48,181 bases of DNA, taken from contig PYJA01000028.1 in the NCBI GenBank assembly GCA_003635185.1, forward strand, positions 1 to 48,181. Direction: 5' to 3'. The notes under the pieces were generated by a model. The model saw only the letters and a list, made by a program, of their open reading frames with translations, searched no databases and was not told the DNA's origin. Source of the DNA: Candidatus Poribacteria bacterium (GTDB lineage: Bacteria > Poribacteria > WGA-4E > WGA-3G). This document shows, one piece after another, positions 25,192 through 33,892 of the stretch. The position numbers and the translations under genes were made by a program. The stretch's first letter is position 1, and each line of letters starts with the position of its first letter.

Positions 25192-25316
25192 ACAATTTCT
25201 GTCCGCATGAGGCAGGTGTCCTCCTCTGCTGGCGAGGCGGGGAATGCCTAAATGGCATTCATACCGTTGATTTCTTCCTAACCTCGCCAATGTGCAGGTA
25301 ATTGTGGATTTTACTT
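25192..25316. repeat. TATAGT-ended element with a hairpin interrupted by another palindrome
   Basis: The left end TATAGTTTGGACAATT also appears at 8293. The GCTGGCGAGG half of the common hairpin begins at 25227 and its partner TTCCTAACCTCGCC at 25275. Between them a 36-base palindromic unit (25238-25273) is inserted. The right end is degenerate. No gene lies in 25153-25435. Confidence 0.6.
25238..25273. repeat. 36-base palindromic unit shared with the TnpB element left end
   Basis: The unit contains GAATGCC paired with GGCATTC and the tail ATACCGTTGATTT. It recurs in inverse orientation, with one mismatch, at 47716-47751 just upstream of the tnpB gene at the right edge. Here it splits another hairpin, so it has probably moved. 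Confidence 0.7.
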
Positions 25317-25435
25317 AAAAATCGTCAATTACACTAAAAAACAGACAAAATTAGATTTTTTCTGAAATTTTACTATCTTTTTTATCCATAAAAGACTCTA
25401 TAATACCAAATACTTCCATAAAAGGAGAATTTAAA

Positions 25436-25981
25436 ATGAGTAATGAACGTGAAACCCAAAAGGAAATTCGGCGAATTGTCCGAATGTTAGAAGCAACAAC
25501 AAGACATCTTGAAAAAGCTTCTATATTAGACGGTTTATCCAGCGGAGAAGCAAGGTGCATCCGACAATTCAACAATGCCCTGGCACGACTACATGATTTA
25601 GAAGCACTGCCAGAAGGGTTGTTCGAGCCTTTAGACGAGGGAGCGTCTGTCGGGGATATTGGGCAGGCATACCATCAAGTTGCAACCTATCTCAAAGAAG
25701 GGATGGGATTTGATTTCGACTTCGATTTCAAAAAAGAGAAGGAAACTATCGGCAACGTGATGAAAGATGTTGGTGAAGTTGTAACTCGTGCTGTCTTCAG
25801 CGCGAGGGAAGCAGATCCCGAGGATAGTGAATCTACAATCGAAGTCGTTGAAGTAGAGGAAGATAAATCTGATCCTGTTGAACCGCGTCTTGATAAATTA
25901 GAAGAACAGATGGAAACTGTTGTTGAGATCCTTCAAGAACTCCGTGCCAAGAAGAATAAGAAGGATAAAAAGGATGATTAG
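25436..25981 (+). CDS. Charged helical protein of unknown function
   Basis: 181 residues, AAAGGAG before the ATG. Mostly helical, with a run of alternating Asp/Phe (FDFDFDF near residue 93), an acidic stretch (130-150), a predicted coiled coil (153-170) and a lysine-rich tail. No signal peptide. The gene at 26019 follows after 37 bases; both are unrecognised, charged and coiled-coil-like, so they may act together. Confidence 0.75.
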   Translation: MSNERETQKEIRRIVRMLEATTRHLEKASILDGLSSGEARCIRQFNNALARLHDLEALPEGLFEPLDEGASVGDIGQAYHQVATYLKEGMGFDFDFDFKKEKETIGNVMKDVGEVVTRAVFSAREADPEDSESTIEVVEVEEDKSDPVEPRLDKLEEQMETVVEILQELRAKKNKKDKKDD

Positions 25982-26018
25982 ATGCAGTGCTGATATCACT
26001 TGCACATAGGGGGACATC

Positions 26019-26801
26019 ATGACACGTAAACAATTTTGGGGGGTTGCTGCTTTCATTATTATACTGACGGGAGCCGCCGTATTTTATATTCGACACGAAC
26101 TTTTAGATATCCGCCAGTATCAACAAGAAACTGATGAGGCAGAAAAACTGTTTGAGGAAAGCATGAAGAAAAAAGAAACGCCAGAGAAGGTAAACGTTGA
26201 CCGTGTCAACGCTGGAGAAGTTGATTCAGTAAAAGCCTCTGATGCAGATATAGAGAAAATTCTCAAGGAACTTGCTGCGGAAGGGAAAGTCTCTGAGGCA
26301 GACGTAGAGAAATTACTTGAGGATGTTGCTGCGGAGGAAGAAGAGGTGGAGGAAAAAACGCTCTCACCTGAAGAATTAGCAAAACGAGAAGAGCGACGAA
26401 AAGCGCGGGAATTCTGGGACAAAATCGGCAAAATAGTAGGTGGAGGTATACACAGTTCCACGCACCCAGAAAAAATGCAAGAGTTGGTTCGCCTTTTTGA
26501 AGAAGCCGCAGGAGGCCCCACCATACTTACCGACATGAATAATTTAGCAACGATGCTCCAAAAATATGTGGACACAAACGGTAATGTGCGCACTTCCGAT
26601 CTCTTAAAACTGGCAGATTCCCATGAATCAGTTCCCGGTGAATTTGGCGAATTCATAAGCACTGGTGCGACGTTTTATCGCAACTTGGCACAATATGCTA
26701 AGATCAAAGGTTACGAAGAAGTTAATTTGTACGAGATAATGACAAATCCTCCGGATGACTTTGAAAAAGTTCTGAAGGAGCATTATGAGTCTACCAAATA
26801 A
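26019..26801 (+). CDS. Membrane-anchored coiled-coil protein of unknown function
   Basis: 260 residues. One membrane helix near the N-terminus (7-24) is followed by a long acidic, lysine-rich coiled coil (35-135). It contains a duplicated unit: 'DIEKILKELAAEGKVS' then 'DVEKLLEDVAAEE'. The C-terminal 100 residues look globular and helical. It is probably periplasmic or membrane-tethered. It forms a likely pair with the gene at 25436. No family recognised. Confidence 0.75.
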   Translation: MTRKQFWGVAAFIIILTGAAVFYIRHELLDIRQYQQETDEAEKLFEESMKKKETPEKVNVDRVNAGEVDSVKASDADIEKILKELAAEGKVSEADVEKLLEDVAAEEEEVEEKTLSPEELAKREERRKAREFWDKIGKIVGGGIHSSTHPEKMQELVRLFEEAAGGPTILTDMNNLATMLQKYVDTNGNVRTSDLLKLADSHESVPGEFGEFISTGATFYRNLAQYAKIKGYEEVNLYEIMTNPPDDFEKVLKEHYESTK

Positions 26802-26827
26802 TAGCAAATTCTTGTGGGAATCTTATT

Positions 26828-27067
26828 ATACCATTTCTGATAATATACCTCTCTTATGTAGCACAAACTGTATGAAGATTAAAAAATAAATTGGGTAATT
26901 TAGCGAGGTTAGGAAACCTCGCCAGCAGCAGGTGTACATCTCTGCTGGCGAGGTTTCCTAACCTCGCCACATTACCGAATTAATAAATTAATCTTCATTT
27001 AGTTTGTGCCTTCCAATACCGCAATTCATGAAATTCAGTAATGAGAAATTATTTTTAGAAATGGTAT
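26828..27067. repeat. Nested palindromic element, three levels
   Basis: Level 1: ATACCATTTCT (26828-26838) and AGAAATGGTAT (27057-27067), the ends of the 112-base element at 18833. Level 2: a GTAG hairpin, GCACAAACT (26861-26869) and AGTTTGTGC (27001-27009). Level 3: an ATGAAGATTAA...ATTAATCTTCAT element (26872-26998) that sits in the loop of level 2 and carries two hairpins with GCGAGGTT/AACCTCGC arms (26903-26922 and 26947-26968). It fills most of the gap between two genes (26802-27179). Confidence 0.75.
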
Positions 27068-27077
27068 TATTTGAGAT

Positions 27078-27140
27078 GTAGGAGGGAACTCCGATTTCCG
27101 ACTAACAGAGGGTTAGTCGGAAATCGGAGATTGCTCCTAC
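27078..27140. repeat. Long GTAG hairpin
   Basis: GTAGGAG pairs with CTCCTAC at the outside and CCGATTTCCGACTAAC pairs perfectly with GTTAGTCGGAAATCGG inside (16 bp, 5-base loop). It lies just beyond the stop codon of the minus-strand membrane protein and could also serve as its 3' end. Confidence 0.7.
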
Positions 27141-27179
27141 AAAATTCACCATAATGTTGTGTTGCCATTTTGCTGTTTT

Positions 27180-29087
27180 CTACCAATGCTTGAAAGAATA
27201 CATCCGTTGGCCAAAAGACAAACCCAAAATCGCCCATAGACTACCCATAACAAATTCGCCCAGCATTGCACCAAAAAATAGTGGGAGAGCCTTACGATAC
27301 GCACCAATTCCGCCGTGTCGAACAAGTATGGACTTTATACACCATGCTAAAAACACGGGAAACCAAAGCCTACCGAAGTTCCAATTGCCAGCAAGTGGAT
27401 ATGCAAGCGGGTGCAGTTGCCACCAGATAAACCGTAACCGCATAAAGAGAGTGCTTAAAGTCAGAACAATTCCGAATCCGAAGAAACCGAGATGTCTCCA
27501 TTCTGTTTCACTTGGAAACGTCAACCAACGTTGAAGGTCATTAAATGCTTCTTGTCCGCGCCATGTGCCCAAACTGCCGTGTAGATAACCAGCATGTAGG
27601 AAAGCCATAAATCCAATAAGCAATCCGATAACTGATGATCCCCACATCACCCAAAGCAGTTGACGACTGTTGATTGCACCTTTTTCAGCAAGCTTAAAAC
27701 CTTCAAGTTGGTTCGGCATCGGTTGTGAACGATAGTTTCGGGTAAATCCATATAGGAAGGCGAACCCTGTTAATGTTTGTGCTCCGATTTTCCTTGACCC
27801 AAAGAGTGAAGTTAGAAAAAAACTGGGACCTGCCCTATAAAAATCCTGTGTCGGTGTGCCAAGTTCTGCCCGCATCCGAGTAAACGCCAAAACCAGTATG
27901 AAATGGATACTGAAAAATCCCAGGACTCCCCACCACGACATGCCTGCTTTCAAGCAAAATCCGAACACAATAGCAATACTAATCAGAAAACCGAAAAACG
28001 CACCGCGATACCCAATCGGCTCACCCGACGAGTCAAGGTCAGTTTTCATACCAATAATATTGCGGAAGACCTTCCATAAGTGCTTATGCGTTATCCAGAG
28101 TGCAAAGAAACACAGCCCGAAGTATGCACCGAGCGATTGCATATCAATGTGTGGATAACCGGGTGTCTGATTGAAACCTGACATAGACCCGAAAATGAGT
28201 TGCACTTTCCAAAATAGATAGAAAACCCAACAAGATAATGACAAATCAAGCGGCATTAAAAAACCGATGCCGATGGCGTAGGGATTCAGATGAATAGGAG
28301 TTGAACCGATAGCATTGAGAGGTTTTTCTGTGAACATCCGACCAATGTCGTGCCGAATCGGAATCCCAGGGACAAAAGGAAATAGGAAATTGAGACCGTT
28401 TAGCAGATCAAGTCCTAATCCGACACCAAAACCTATCCAGAGGAGACGATTGCGGTAGAAAACACTTCCTTTCGTCATTTCAAAAGGGAGTAATATGATC
28501 GGGTAACTCAGTTTTTCGTGTTCAATCCACTGTTTTCGGAGAATAGCGCTCAGCATTACCATAGAAAAAGCGAGCGCAGAAAAGAAAAGCAACCAGAATA
28601 GGACAGGCGTGAGCCATGCCCGAATATGTTCTATTTCAAATAGGTTAGATGTCCCCTCATAATAGCCTGTTAGAGCACCGCGGTCCATCACTGCAATCCA
28701 GTCCGGAATGTATCGAAAAAAGAGTGATTGCCATTCATTTTCCGGCGTAGCAAACCAGCTGGCATGTCCCAAGATACACATTGTCGCCTGCAACAAATCA
28801 TGACCACAGACGACACAGGCAAGCGTTACCATGAGGTATGTTGTAAGCATTTCTGCTTGTGTCAGCTGCCATTTTGGAAAGTATCGTGTTAGAAACAGGT
28901 TACAGATTGCAACAAGGAAAAGCGTAAAGACGGCGTTGAAAAAGATCGCCATCGTGGTGGGATATTGTGTTGTCCATACGGTTTCCGTTTGAACAACAAG
29001 ATATATATTGAGGGGAAGCGATAGCAGTCCTATAATTAAGGCTCGCCAGGTGACATTTTCGGTTGATAGGCGAGGCGGTTTGTCCAT
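27180..29087 (-). CDS. Multi-pass membrane protein resembling the DUF6785/OPT-like group
   Basis: 635 residues with roughly 12-14 hydrophobic segments across the whole length. Features such as 'LTQAEMLTTYLMVTLACVVCG', 'EHEKLSYPIILLPFEMTK' and 'RMRAELGTPTQDF' resemble the large uncharacterised family from Planctomycetes-type and Poribacteria genomes often labelled DUF6784/DUF6785, which looks like oligopeptide (OPT) transporters. A transport role is inferred from topology only. It is flanked on both sides by palindromic elements and seems to be a single gene. Confidence 0.78.
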   Translation of the reverse strand: MDKPPRLSTENVTWRALIIGLLSLPLNIYLVVQTETVWTTQYPTTMAIFFNAVFTLFLVAICNLFLTRYFPKWQLTQAEMLTTYLMVTLACVVCGHDLLQATMCILGHASWFATPENEWQSLFFRYIPDWIAVMDRGALTGYYEGTSNLFEIEHIRAWLTPVLFWLLFFSALAFSMVMLSAILRKQWIEHEKLSYPIILLPFEMTKGSVFYRNRLLWIGFGVGLGLDLLNGLNFLFPFVPGIPIRHDIGRMFTEKPLNAIGSTPIHLNPYAIGIGFLMPLDLSLSCWVFYLFWKVQLIFGSMSGFNQTPGYPHIDMQSLGAYFGLCFFALWITHKHLWKVFRNIIGMKTDLDSSGEPIGYRGAFFGFLISIAIVFGFCLKAGMSWWGVLGFFSIHFILVLAFTRMRAELGTPTQDFYRAGPSFFLTSLFGSRKIGAQTLTGFAFLYGFTRNYRSQPMPNQLEGFKLAEKGAINSRQLLWVMWGSSVIGLLIGFMAFLHAGYLHGSLGTWRGQEAFNDLQRWLTFPSETEWRHLGFFGFGIVLTLSTLFMRLRFIWWQLHPLAYPLAGNWNFGRLWFPVFLAWCIKSILVRHGGIGAYRKALPLFFGAMLGEFVMGSLWAILGLSFGQRMYSFKHW

Positions 29088-29106
29088 AAATCTGTATCAC
29101 TGTTTT

Positions 29107-29266
29107 TATAGTAAAATCTATAATTACTTGGACATTTCTGTAGCACAACCTGTTAGGTTGTGCAGAAGCGGAACACAACCTAACAGGTTGTGCTACAACA
29201 ACGCAGTCCATTAGGTTTGCTAAACGCATGGATAAAAGTGTTCAGGTAATTTTAAAATCTACTATA
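29107..29266. repeat. MITE-like element with TATAGT/ACTATA ends and two opposed GTAG hairpins
   Basis: The ends are TATAGTAAAATC (29107) and GATTTT-like AAAATCTACTATA (to 29266). Inside are GTAG with GCACAACCT/AGGTTGTGC (29140-29163) and its inverse ending CTAC (29173-29196). It fills the whole space between the membrane protein and the Omp85 gene. Confidence 0.65.
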
Positions 29267-29273
29267 ATGAAAT

Positions 29274-31241
29274 TTAGAAAGCTCGTTCAACACCTAAAAA
29301 AAGCTGCGGTTGCAATGGAGGTGTGAATGACGGATCAAGCGGAAACGCGAGTTCAATCCGAAAGATGCCTGCATCGCTTACCTGAGAAACGCTACCGCGC
29401 ACCCCAAACCCTACGCTCGGTTTGACTTTTTTTATATCAAATGTATTATAACTATCCCAGATATAACCAATATCTGTGAAAGCGGTTGCACTCAGAACAA
29501 GGCCAAGATCAACGATACGGTCTTTAATAAAAGGCTTAGCAAAGAATGTAGCCACCTTTGTTAGACCGTCATTAATCTTTCTGAAGAAATTACCGCCGCA
29601 AAGGGTCCGGCTTTCTAAACTTAGCACCATCATTTTTTCACCGTTAAACTGTCTAAGTCCGTATCCACGCAAACCGTTGGCAGCCCCTAAGGTAACTTGG
29701 CTCTCACCGCGCCATCCGAACTGCATCTCCGTTTTAAATTGCGCGACAAAAGTCTGTTGCAAATCAAATAAACCGTTTTCACGGAATCCTGTATCTACTC
29801 TATAAATGTCACCGGTGTTAAATACATCGCGGAAATATAACGCACTTCGTGCCTGCAGAACAGAACGTTCAACCTGATTAGTAAAACTTGTTGAAAAATC
29901 AATAAGTGCTACGCCAAAAAAACGATCTCTACTTATCCAACCGCCATTAATACCGAGGGATGCATAATATTCGGTGCGCTCAGAACCGTATAATGGCGAA
30001 GCATATCCAAGGGAAGTGCTGAAGTGAGAGCCTGTGATAAAATCTTCCTCTCCCCCCATACCTCTGAGGAATCGTGTTTGATGAAAGCCGACATTTCTCC
30101 GCCCGACAGTAATCCCTACACGTTTGATGTCACGATTAGATGGTGACGCGTCCGAAACCCTGATAGACTCAATTGGTAGGTAGATTGTGCGGTGTGAGTC
30201 AAACCAGAATCCTAAGTAGTTTTGATGGTGCCGGTCACCAAAGTACTGTAGTATATTGCCGGATGTTTTGTGCAGAGTTTGCTCAAAAATATCTGTTTTT
30301 TCTCCATTTTCGTACCAACGGACTTGATTTATCAGTTCAGAAATGCTAAAACTTGCACTCCAACGGCTTTTTAAGGTATATTGAGGTCGTTCCAATAAAA
30401 CACGCCATGAATCCCCTTCACGTTTCTGAATGTATTCACTGTCAAAATTCCAGTGAGAATTGACAAGACGGGGCATCCTATATTTCCAAGTAAAGAAACC
30501 ACGCGTTTTTTCGCCCGCCTCCGTAATCCGTTCATATCTAATTTGCCCTGCTTGCCCAGACCCAAAAATATTAGATTCCCTTACTTGAGCAAGAAAATAT
30601 CCGCTCTGATTGTTAATTCCTGGGTCAAGCGCACCGGTGATAGAAAAAAGTTCTGTAACGGTAACATGAATTGTGACATTTTCCAATTCTGCATCCCATT
30701 TGGACTCAATCTTTGCGGCACCGATATAACGTATCTGTCTTAAAATCCGTTCACTCTCTTTTTTATCTGCCTCTATATATACATCGCCCTTCTGAAATAG
30801 AAGTTCCCGTAAAATTACATTATCTCTGGTTTTTGCATTTCCAGATACCGTGATTTCCCCAATTTTCCCTTCAGCAATCTTTATTCCAATATAAAAACCA
30901 TCGTCCAATTTTTTAGGGGCTTCAGTGACTCTTGCGTACTTGATGCCTTTATTGTGTAAAAAACGGGTAATCTTTTCAACATCCTTTTTCAATATCTCAG
31001 CATCATAAGGTTTTTCAACGCTTGTTTGCATTAGATTCTTAATTTGTTCTGTGGAAAATAAGTGATTTCCCTCTATTACAAGGCTACGGACAACATTCGC
31101 TTGATTGCCAAAAATAGGTTGCGGATTGAAGCAAAATATCACAACAAAAAATAAAAAACTGTAGTGTAGGCAAGTAGCACACAGGCGTATAGTAGGACAG
31201 ACAAGACCGTAAAAACTAAACATCCTCTTGCAATCTGTCAT
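29274..31241 (-). CDS. Omp85/BamA-TamA-family outer-membrane protein with two POTRA domains
   Basis: 655 residues. A signal-like hydrophobic stretch (about 25-45) precedes two POTRA modules (47-195): 'VRSLVIEGNHLFS' and 'IGEITVSGNAKTRDNVILRELL'. The rest is a 16-strand-type beta barrel with the lid-lock motif LRGYGLRQ and a C-terminal phenylalanine (the beta signal). BamA usually has five POTRAs and TamA three, so this is a short accessory Omp85. Its start overlaps the BatA-like stop (TAATG), giving strict translational coupling. It may insert or secrete a specific partner. Confidence 0.9.
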   Translation of the reverse strand: MTDCKRMFSFYGLVCPTIRLCATCLHYSFLFFVVIFCFNPQPIFGNQANVVRSLVIEGNHLFSTEQIKNLMQTSVEKPYDAEILKKDVEKITRFLHNKGIKYARVTEAPKKLDDGFYIGIKIAEGKIGEITVSGNAKTRDNVILRELLFQKGDVYIEADKKESERILRQIRYIGAAKIESKWDAELENVTIHVTVTELFSITGALDPGINNQSGYFLAQVRESNIFGSGQAGQIRYERITEAGEKTRGFFTWKYRMPRLVNSHWNFDSEYIQKREGDSWRVLLERPQYTLKSRWSASFSISELINQVRWYENGEKTDIFEQTLHKTSGNILQYFGDRHHQNYLGFWFDSHRTIYLPIESIRVSDASPSNRDIKRVGITVGRRNVGFHQTRFLRGMGGEEDFITGSHFSTSLGYASPLYGSERTEYYASLGINGGWISRDRFFGVALIDFSTSFTNQVERSVLQARSALYFRDVFNTGDIYRVDTGFRENGLFDLQQTFVAQFKTEMQFGWRGESQVTLGAANGLRGYGLRQFNGEKMMVLSLESRTLCGGNFFRKINDGLTKVATFFAKPFIKDRIVDLGLVLSATAFTDIGYIWDSYNTFDIKKVKPSVGFGVRGSVSQVSDAGIFRIELAFPLDPSFTPPLQPQLFLGVERAF

Positions 31242-33307
31242 TATACTTCACCTGCAGTTAATCTGCTTTCACGGTTGGAAAGGAAACCTTCAAGGAGCAA
31301 AAGACAAACTGCTAAAACAAGCAATTCGCCCCAAATTTCCCTGCCATGTCTTTTGATGTCTAATGCTTCAGTGTCCAATTCACCTATTTCATTCGTCGAA
31401 CCGGTTTGTGCGTTGACGCGTTCAGATGCTCGCTGCAGAGAAATGGAAGTCAAATTGGCTTCAGCAGATGTGACATTAACAGCAAAAAAGTCTCTGAACA
31501 GCCTATCTTCTGCTTTCACGTCTACTTGATAGATACCGGGGAGTTCTGTAGACTCAAAACGTATTTCTCCATCTTCACCAATTGGAACTGCAGTCATGGT
31601 ATCCTCATCTGGTGATTCAAGTCTTTTAATCCACGCTTGCCCGCCATAATTCTGTGGATAACTGGCTATGTAGGCTTCGCCAACTTTTATATTTTTTCGC
31701 ATGTCACTCCGTATTACATAAAGCACACTGTGTTGCAGGAGCGGTAAGAAATACGGATTAACAAGTAGTTCGCTACTATTAGGTTGCTGTTGAAGACTAC
31801 AGTTAAAGAATAAGATATGACTTTTTCCTTCACGCCGTTCTATGAGAAACGGTGTTTCATCGTCAAAACGTGCGATAACAGTTGCATCGGGAGCAGGAGT
31901 TACCGTCATACCTTCATAAAATTGCGGTCCATATTGACCTGAAAGCACATTCTCTGGAAAAATCTCAAAGATAGGATGTGTCTCTTTATATTTACTGACC
32001 TGTTGCGGAACCTGCCATCTAATCGGTTGACCAAATTGAGCAGGTATCCACGATAGATTGTGGCTGACAGAGCCGAAAACAATTATACTTTTCCCTTGGC
32101 GGATGAACTCACGTAACTGTGCTTCTCCTCCGGTAGAAATCTCTGGTCCATCTGCAAGAAGGATGATGTCAAACTCTTCAAGAGGAAACGTATCAAATTC
32201 AGCAGGAGTACACGCAGTCGGTTGTATCATAGGCACTTCCACAGTTTGCTTGCTTCCCAACGGATTCAGTGCCAATTTTAGATATTCTGTCTGTTCACCG
32301 ACACAAAGCACCCGAATTTCACCGAGTGCTTCAAGCGCAAAATATCGGCGATTATCCACATTCAAGCGATCATCAGTTAACGCAAAATATCCAGTATGTG
32401 TCCCTGGTGCCGAAAATGTGTGTGTTAAAGTCGTCATTATAGATTCATCTGCTGTAGCAGAAAAAGTGTGTGTTTTCTTTTTCTCATCTCCTACATAGAA
32501 TGTTAATGTCGTTTGTGCTACTGGGGCATCAGAATTATTTTTAATTGTAGTGTTCAAATGGAATGGTAAATCAACACCAATTAGTTGATGAGAAGGTAAA
32601 ATTTCTTCAATATTTGTATTATGTGAGATCTTTTCACTAACAGGCAGTAGCACAATTCGAGAACCAGATCGATTCGCAACCGTTTCCCAATTATCCCAAC
32701 CGTTTTGGGCAAAATCGGAAATGAGATAGAGTTCTCTATTCTGTTGGGTTGACTCAGAAAGGATTTCGTGTGCAAGTTCAATGCTTGGTTGGACGTTTGT
32801 AGCGCGATAAGATACTTCTGCGTTTTGAATCGCTTCTATAACATTATCAACGTCAGGGGTGAGTTGATGGAAAATAGGTTTCGGAGTATCCGACATTAAA
32901 ATCAGACTGGCCGAATCTCCATGGCGAAGAGAACGGAGTACATCAGTTGCCAAAGTTTTGGCTTTCTCAAACCAGACACCATCAACGTCTTGGTACCCCA
33001 TACTGTAAGAATTATCCAAAACGATTACGACGTCAGTTTTGGCGCGCACAGCAGCAAGCGGAAGTCCAAGTGTAAGGAAAGGGCGTGCCAAGGCAAGGGC
33101 AATGAGCGCCACAATTAACATTCTTAAAAGTAGGATCAAAAGTTGTTTCAGTTGCAGCCTGCGGGCATTTTGGCGATGCGCTGCAACCAAGAACATTAAA
33201 CTGCTAAAGTCTACAGTTACCGCTTGGCGGCGGCTCCATAGATGGATAAGTAGCGGAATAGTGGCAGCCAATAAGCCTAAAAGAAAAAGTGGGTTAAGAA
33301 AAGCCAA
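31241..33307 (-). CDS. BatA-type protein with vWA domain
   Basis: 688 residues from a TTG start at 33307, ten bases after AGGAG. The N-terminus (FLNPLFLLGLLAATIPLLIHLW) is the aerotolerance-regulator N-domain with two membrane helices (5-23 and 55-77). A von Willebrand A domain follows, with MIDAS residues D98-x-S100-x-S102 in VLDNSYSMG. The remainder is extracytoplasmic, with a CARDB-like 'NTTIKNNSDAPVAQT' segment and a glutamine-amidotransferase-like fold (about 335-450). A C-terminal membrane helix ends the protein. MoxR ATPase and DUF58 partners are absent locally. Coupling to an Omp85 gene is notable. Confidence 0.88.
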   Translation of the reverse strand: MAFLNPLFLLGLLAATIPLLIHLWSRRQAVTVDFSSLMFLVAAHRQNARRLQLKQLLILLLRMLIVALIALALARPFLTLGLPLAAVRAKTDVVIVLDNSYSMGYQDVDGVWFEKAKTLATDVLRSLRHGDSASLILMSDTPKPIFHQLTPDVDNVIEAIQNAEVSYRATNVQPSIELAHEILSESTQQNRELYLISDFAQNGWDNWETVANRSGSRIVLLPVSEKISHNTNIEEILPSHQLIGVDLPFHLNTTIKNNSDAPVAQTTLTFYVGDEKKKTHTFSATADESIMTTLTHTFSAPGTHTGYFALTDDRLNVDNRRYFALEALGEIRVLCVGEQTEYLKLALNPLGSKQTVEVPMIQPTACTPAEFDTFPLEEFDIILLADGPEISTGGEAQLREFIRQGKSIIVFGSVSHNLSWIPAQFGQPIRWQVPQQVSKYKETHPIFEIFPENVLSGQYGPQFYEGMTVTPAPDATVIARFDDETPFLIERREGKSHILFFNCSLQQQPNSSELLVNPYFLPLLQHSVLYVIRSDMRKNIKVGEAYIASYPQNYGGQAWIKRLESPDEDTMTAVPIGEDGEIRFESTELPGIYQVDVKAEDRLFRDFFAVNVTSAEANLTSISLQRASERVNAQTGSTNEIGELDTEALDIKRHGREIWGELLVLAVCLLLLEGFLSNRESRLTAGEV

Positions 33308-33381
33308 TCGTAATCTGCTCCTGTTGCTTGTATCACCTGCGAAAGAGATTTTTATTCATTTATAACCTAAGCTGCCATCTT

Positions 33382-33683
33382 GTAGCACAATCTGTCCGAA
33401 GTTTAAATAAATATTTCGGTAATTTCATAACCATAGACATCTTGTTTGATGTTTCTCTTGTGTGAGGTTCATTATCTTGTTGTCTGAATCACGGAAAGCG
33501 CGGAGGATACAGAGGACGCGGAAAATGCTTGGTGTCTCGGACATTTCCTCTCACAAGAGACGGGGCGTTAACAAACAACCTCTTAATTCCGCGTCCTCTG
33601 TGTCCTCCGCGATAATCCGTGATTCAGACAGAAAAGAAATCAGAATTACCGAATTAATAAATTAATCTTCATTTAGATTGTGC
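33382..33683. repeat. Nested palindromes in the gap upstream of the BatA-like gene
   Basis: Outer: GTAG with GCACAATCT (33382-33393) and AGATTGTGC (33675-33683). Middle: CGAAGTTTAAATAAATATTTCGGTAA... and ...TTACCGAATTAATAAATTAATCTTCAT ends of the ATGAAGATTAA-type element. Inner: a 40-base imperfect inverted repeat (33481-33521 and 33588-33630) starting TGTCTGAATCACGGA. Here the usual GGCGAGGTT hairpins have been replaced by the inner repeat. A separate GTAG hairpin in inverse orientation follows at 33693-33715. No gene lies in 33308-33892. Confidence 0.65.
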
Positions 33684-33750
33684 ATATTAGTCCGCAAACT
33701 AACAGTTTGCGCTACGAAAACTTGCAAAATATGCATTATTCTCTATTAAC

Positions 33751-33882
33751 AGGACTTACGCATTCCCCCTTGATAAGGGGGATTTAGGGGGTTAAAAAGT
33801 TGTTATTTCAATGACATTTCAGTGATTTAACCCCCTAAATCCCCCTTATCAGTGGGACTTTAAGAGAAAATGCGTAAGTGCT
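33751..33882. repeat. GGACTTACGCATT element, uninterrupted copy
   Basis: About 132 bases. Left end AGGACTTACGCATT then CCCCCTTGATAAGGGGG; centre with GGGGGTTAAA and its partner TTTAACCCCC; right end GGGACTTTAAGAG...ATGCGTAAGT. A copy at 40626-40852 has the ATGAAGATTAA element inserted near its right end. Confidence 0.7.
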
Positions 33883-33892
33883 GTATAATCCG

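Noticed and set aside
26872..26998. CRISPR array
   Set aside because: The repeated hairpins are paired inverted copies, not evenly spaced direct repeats with unique spacers, and no cas genes are present.
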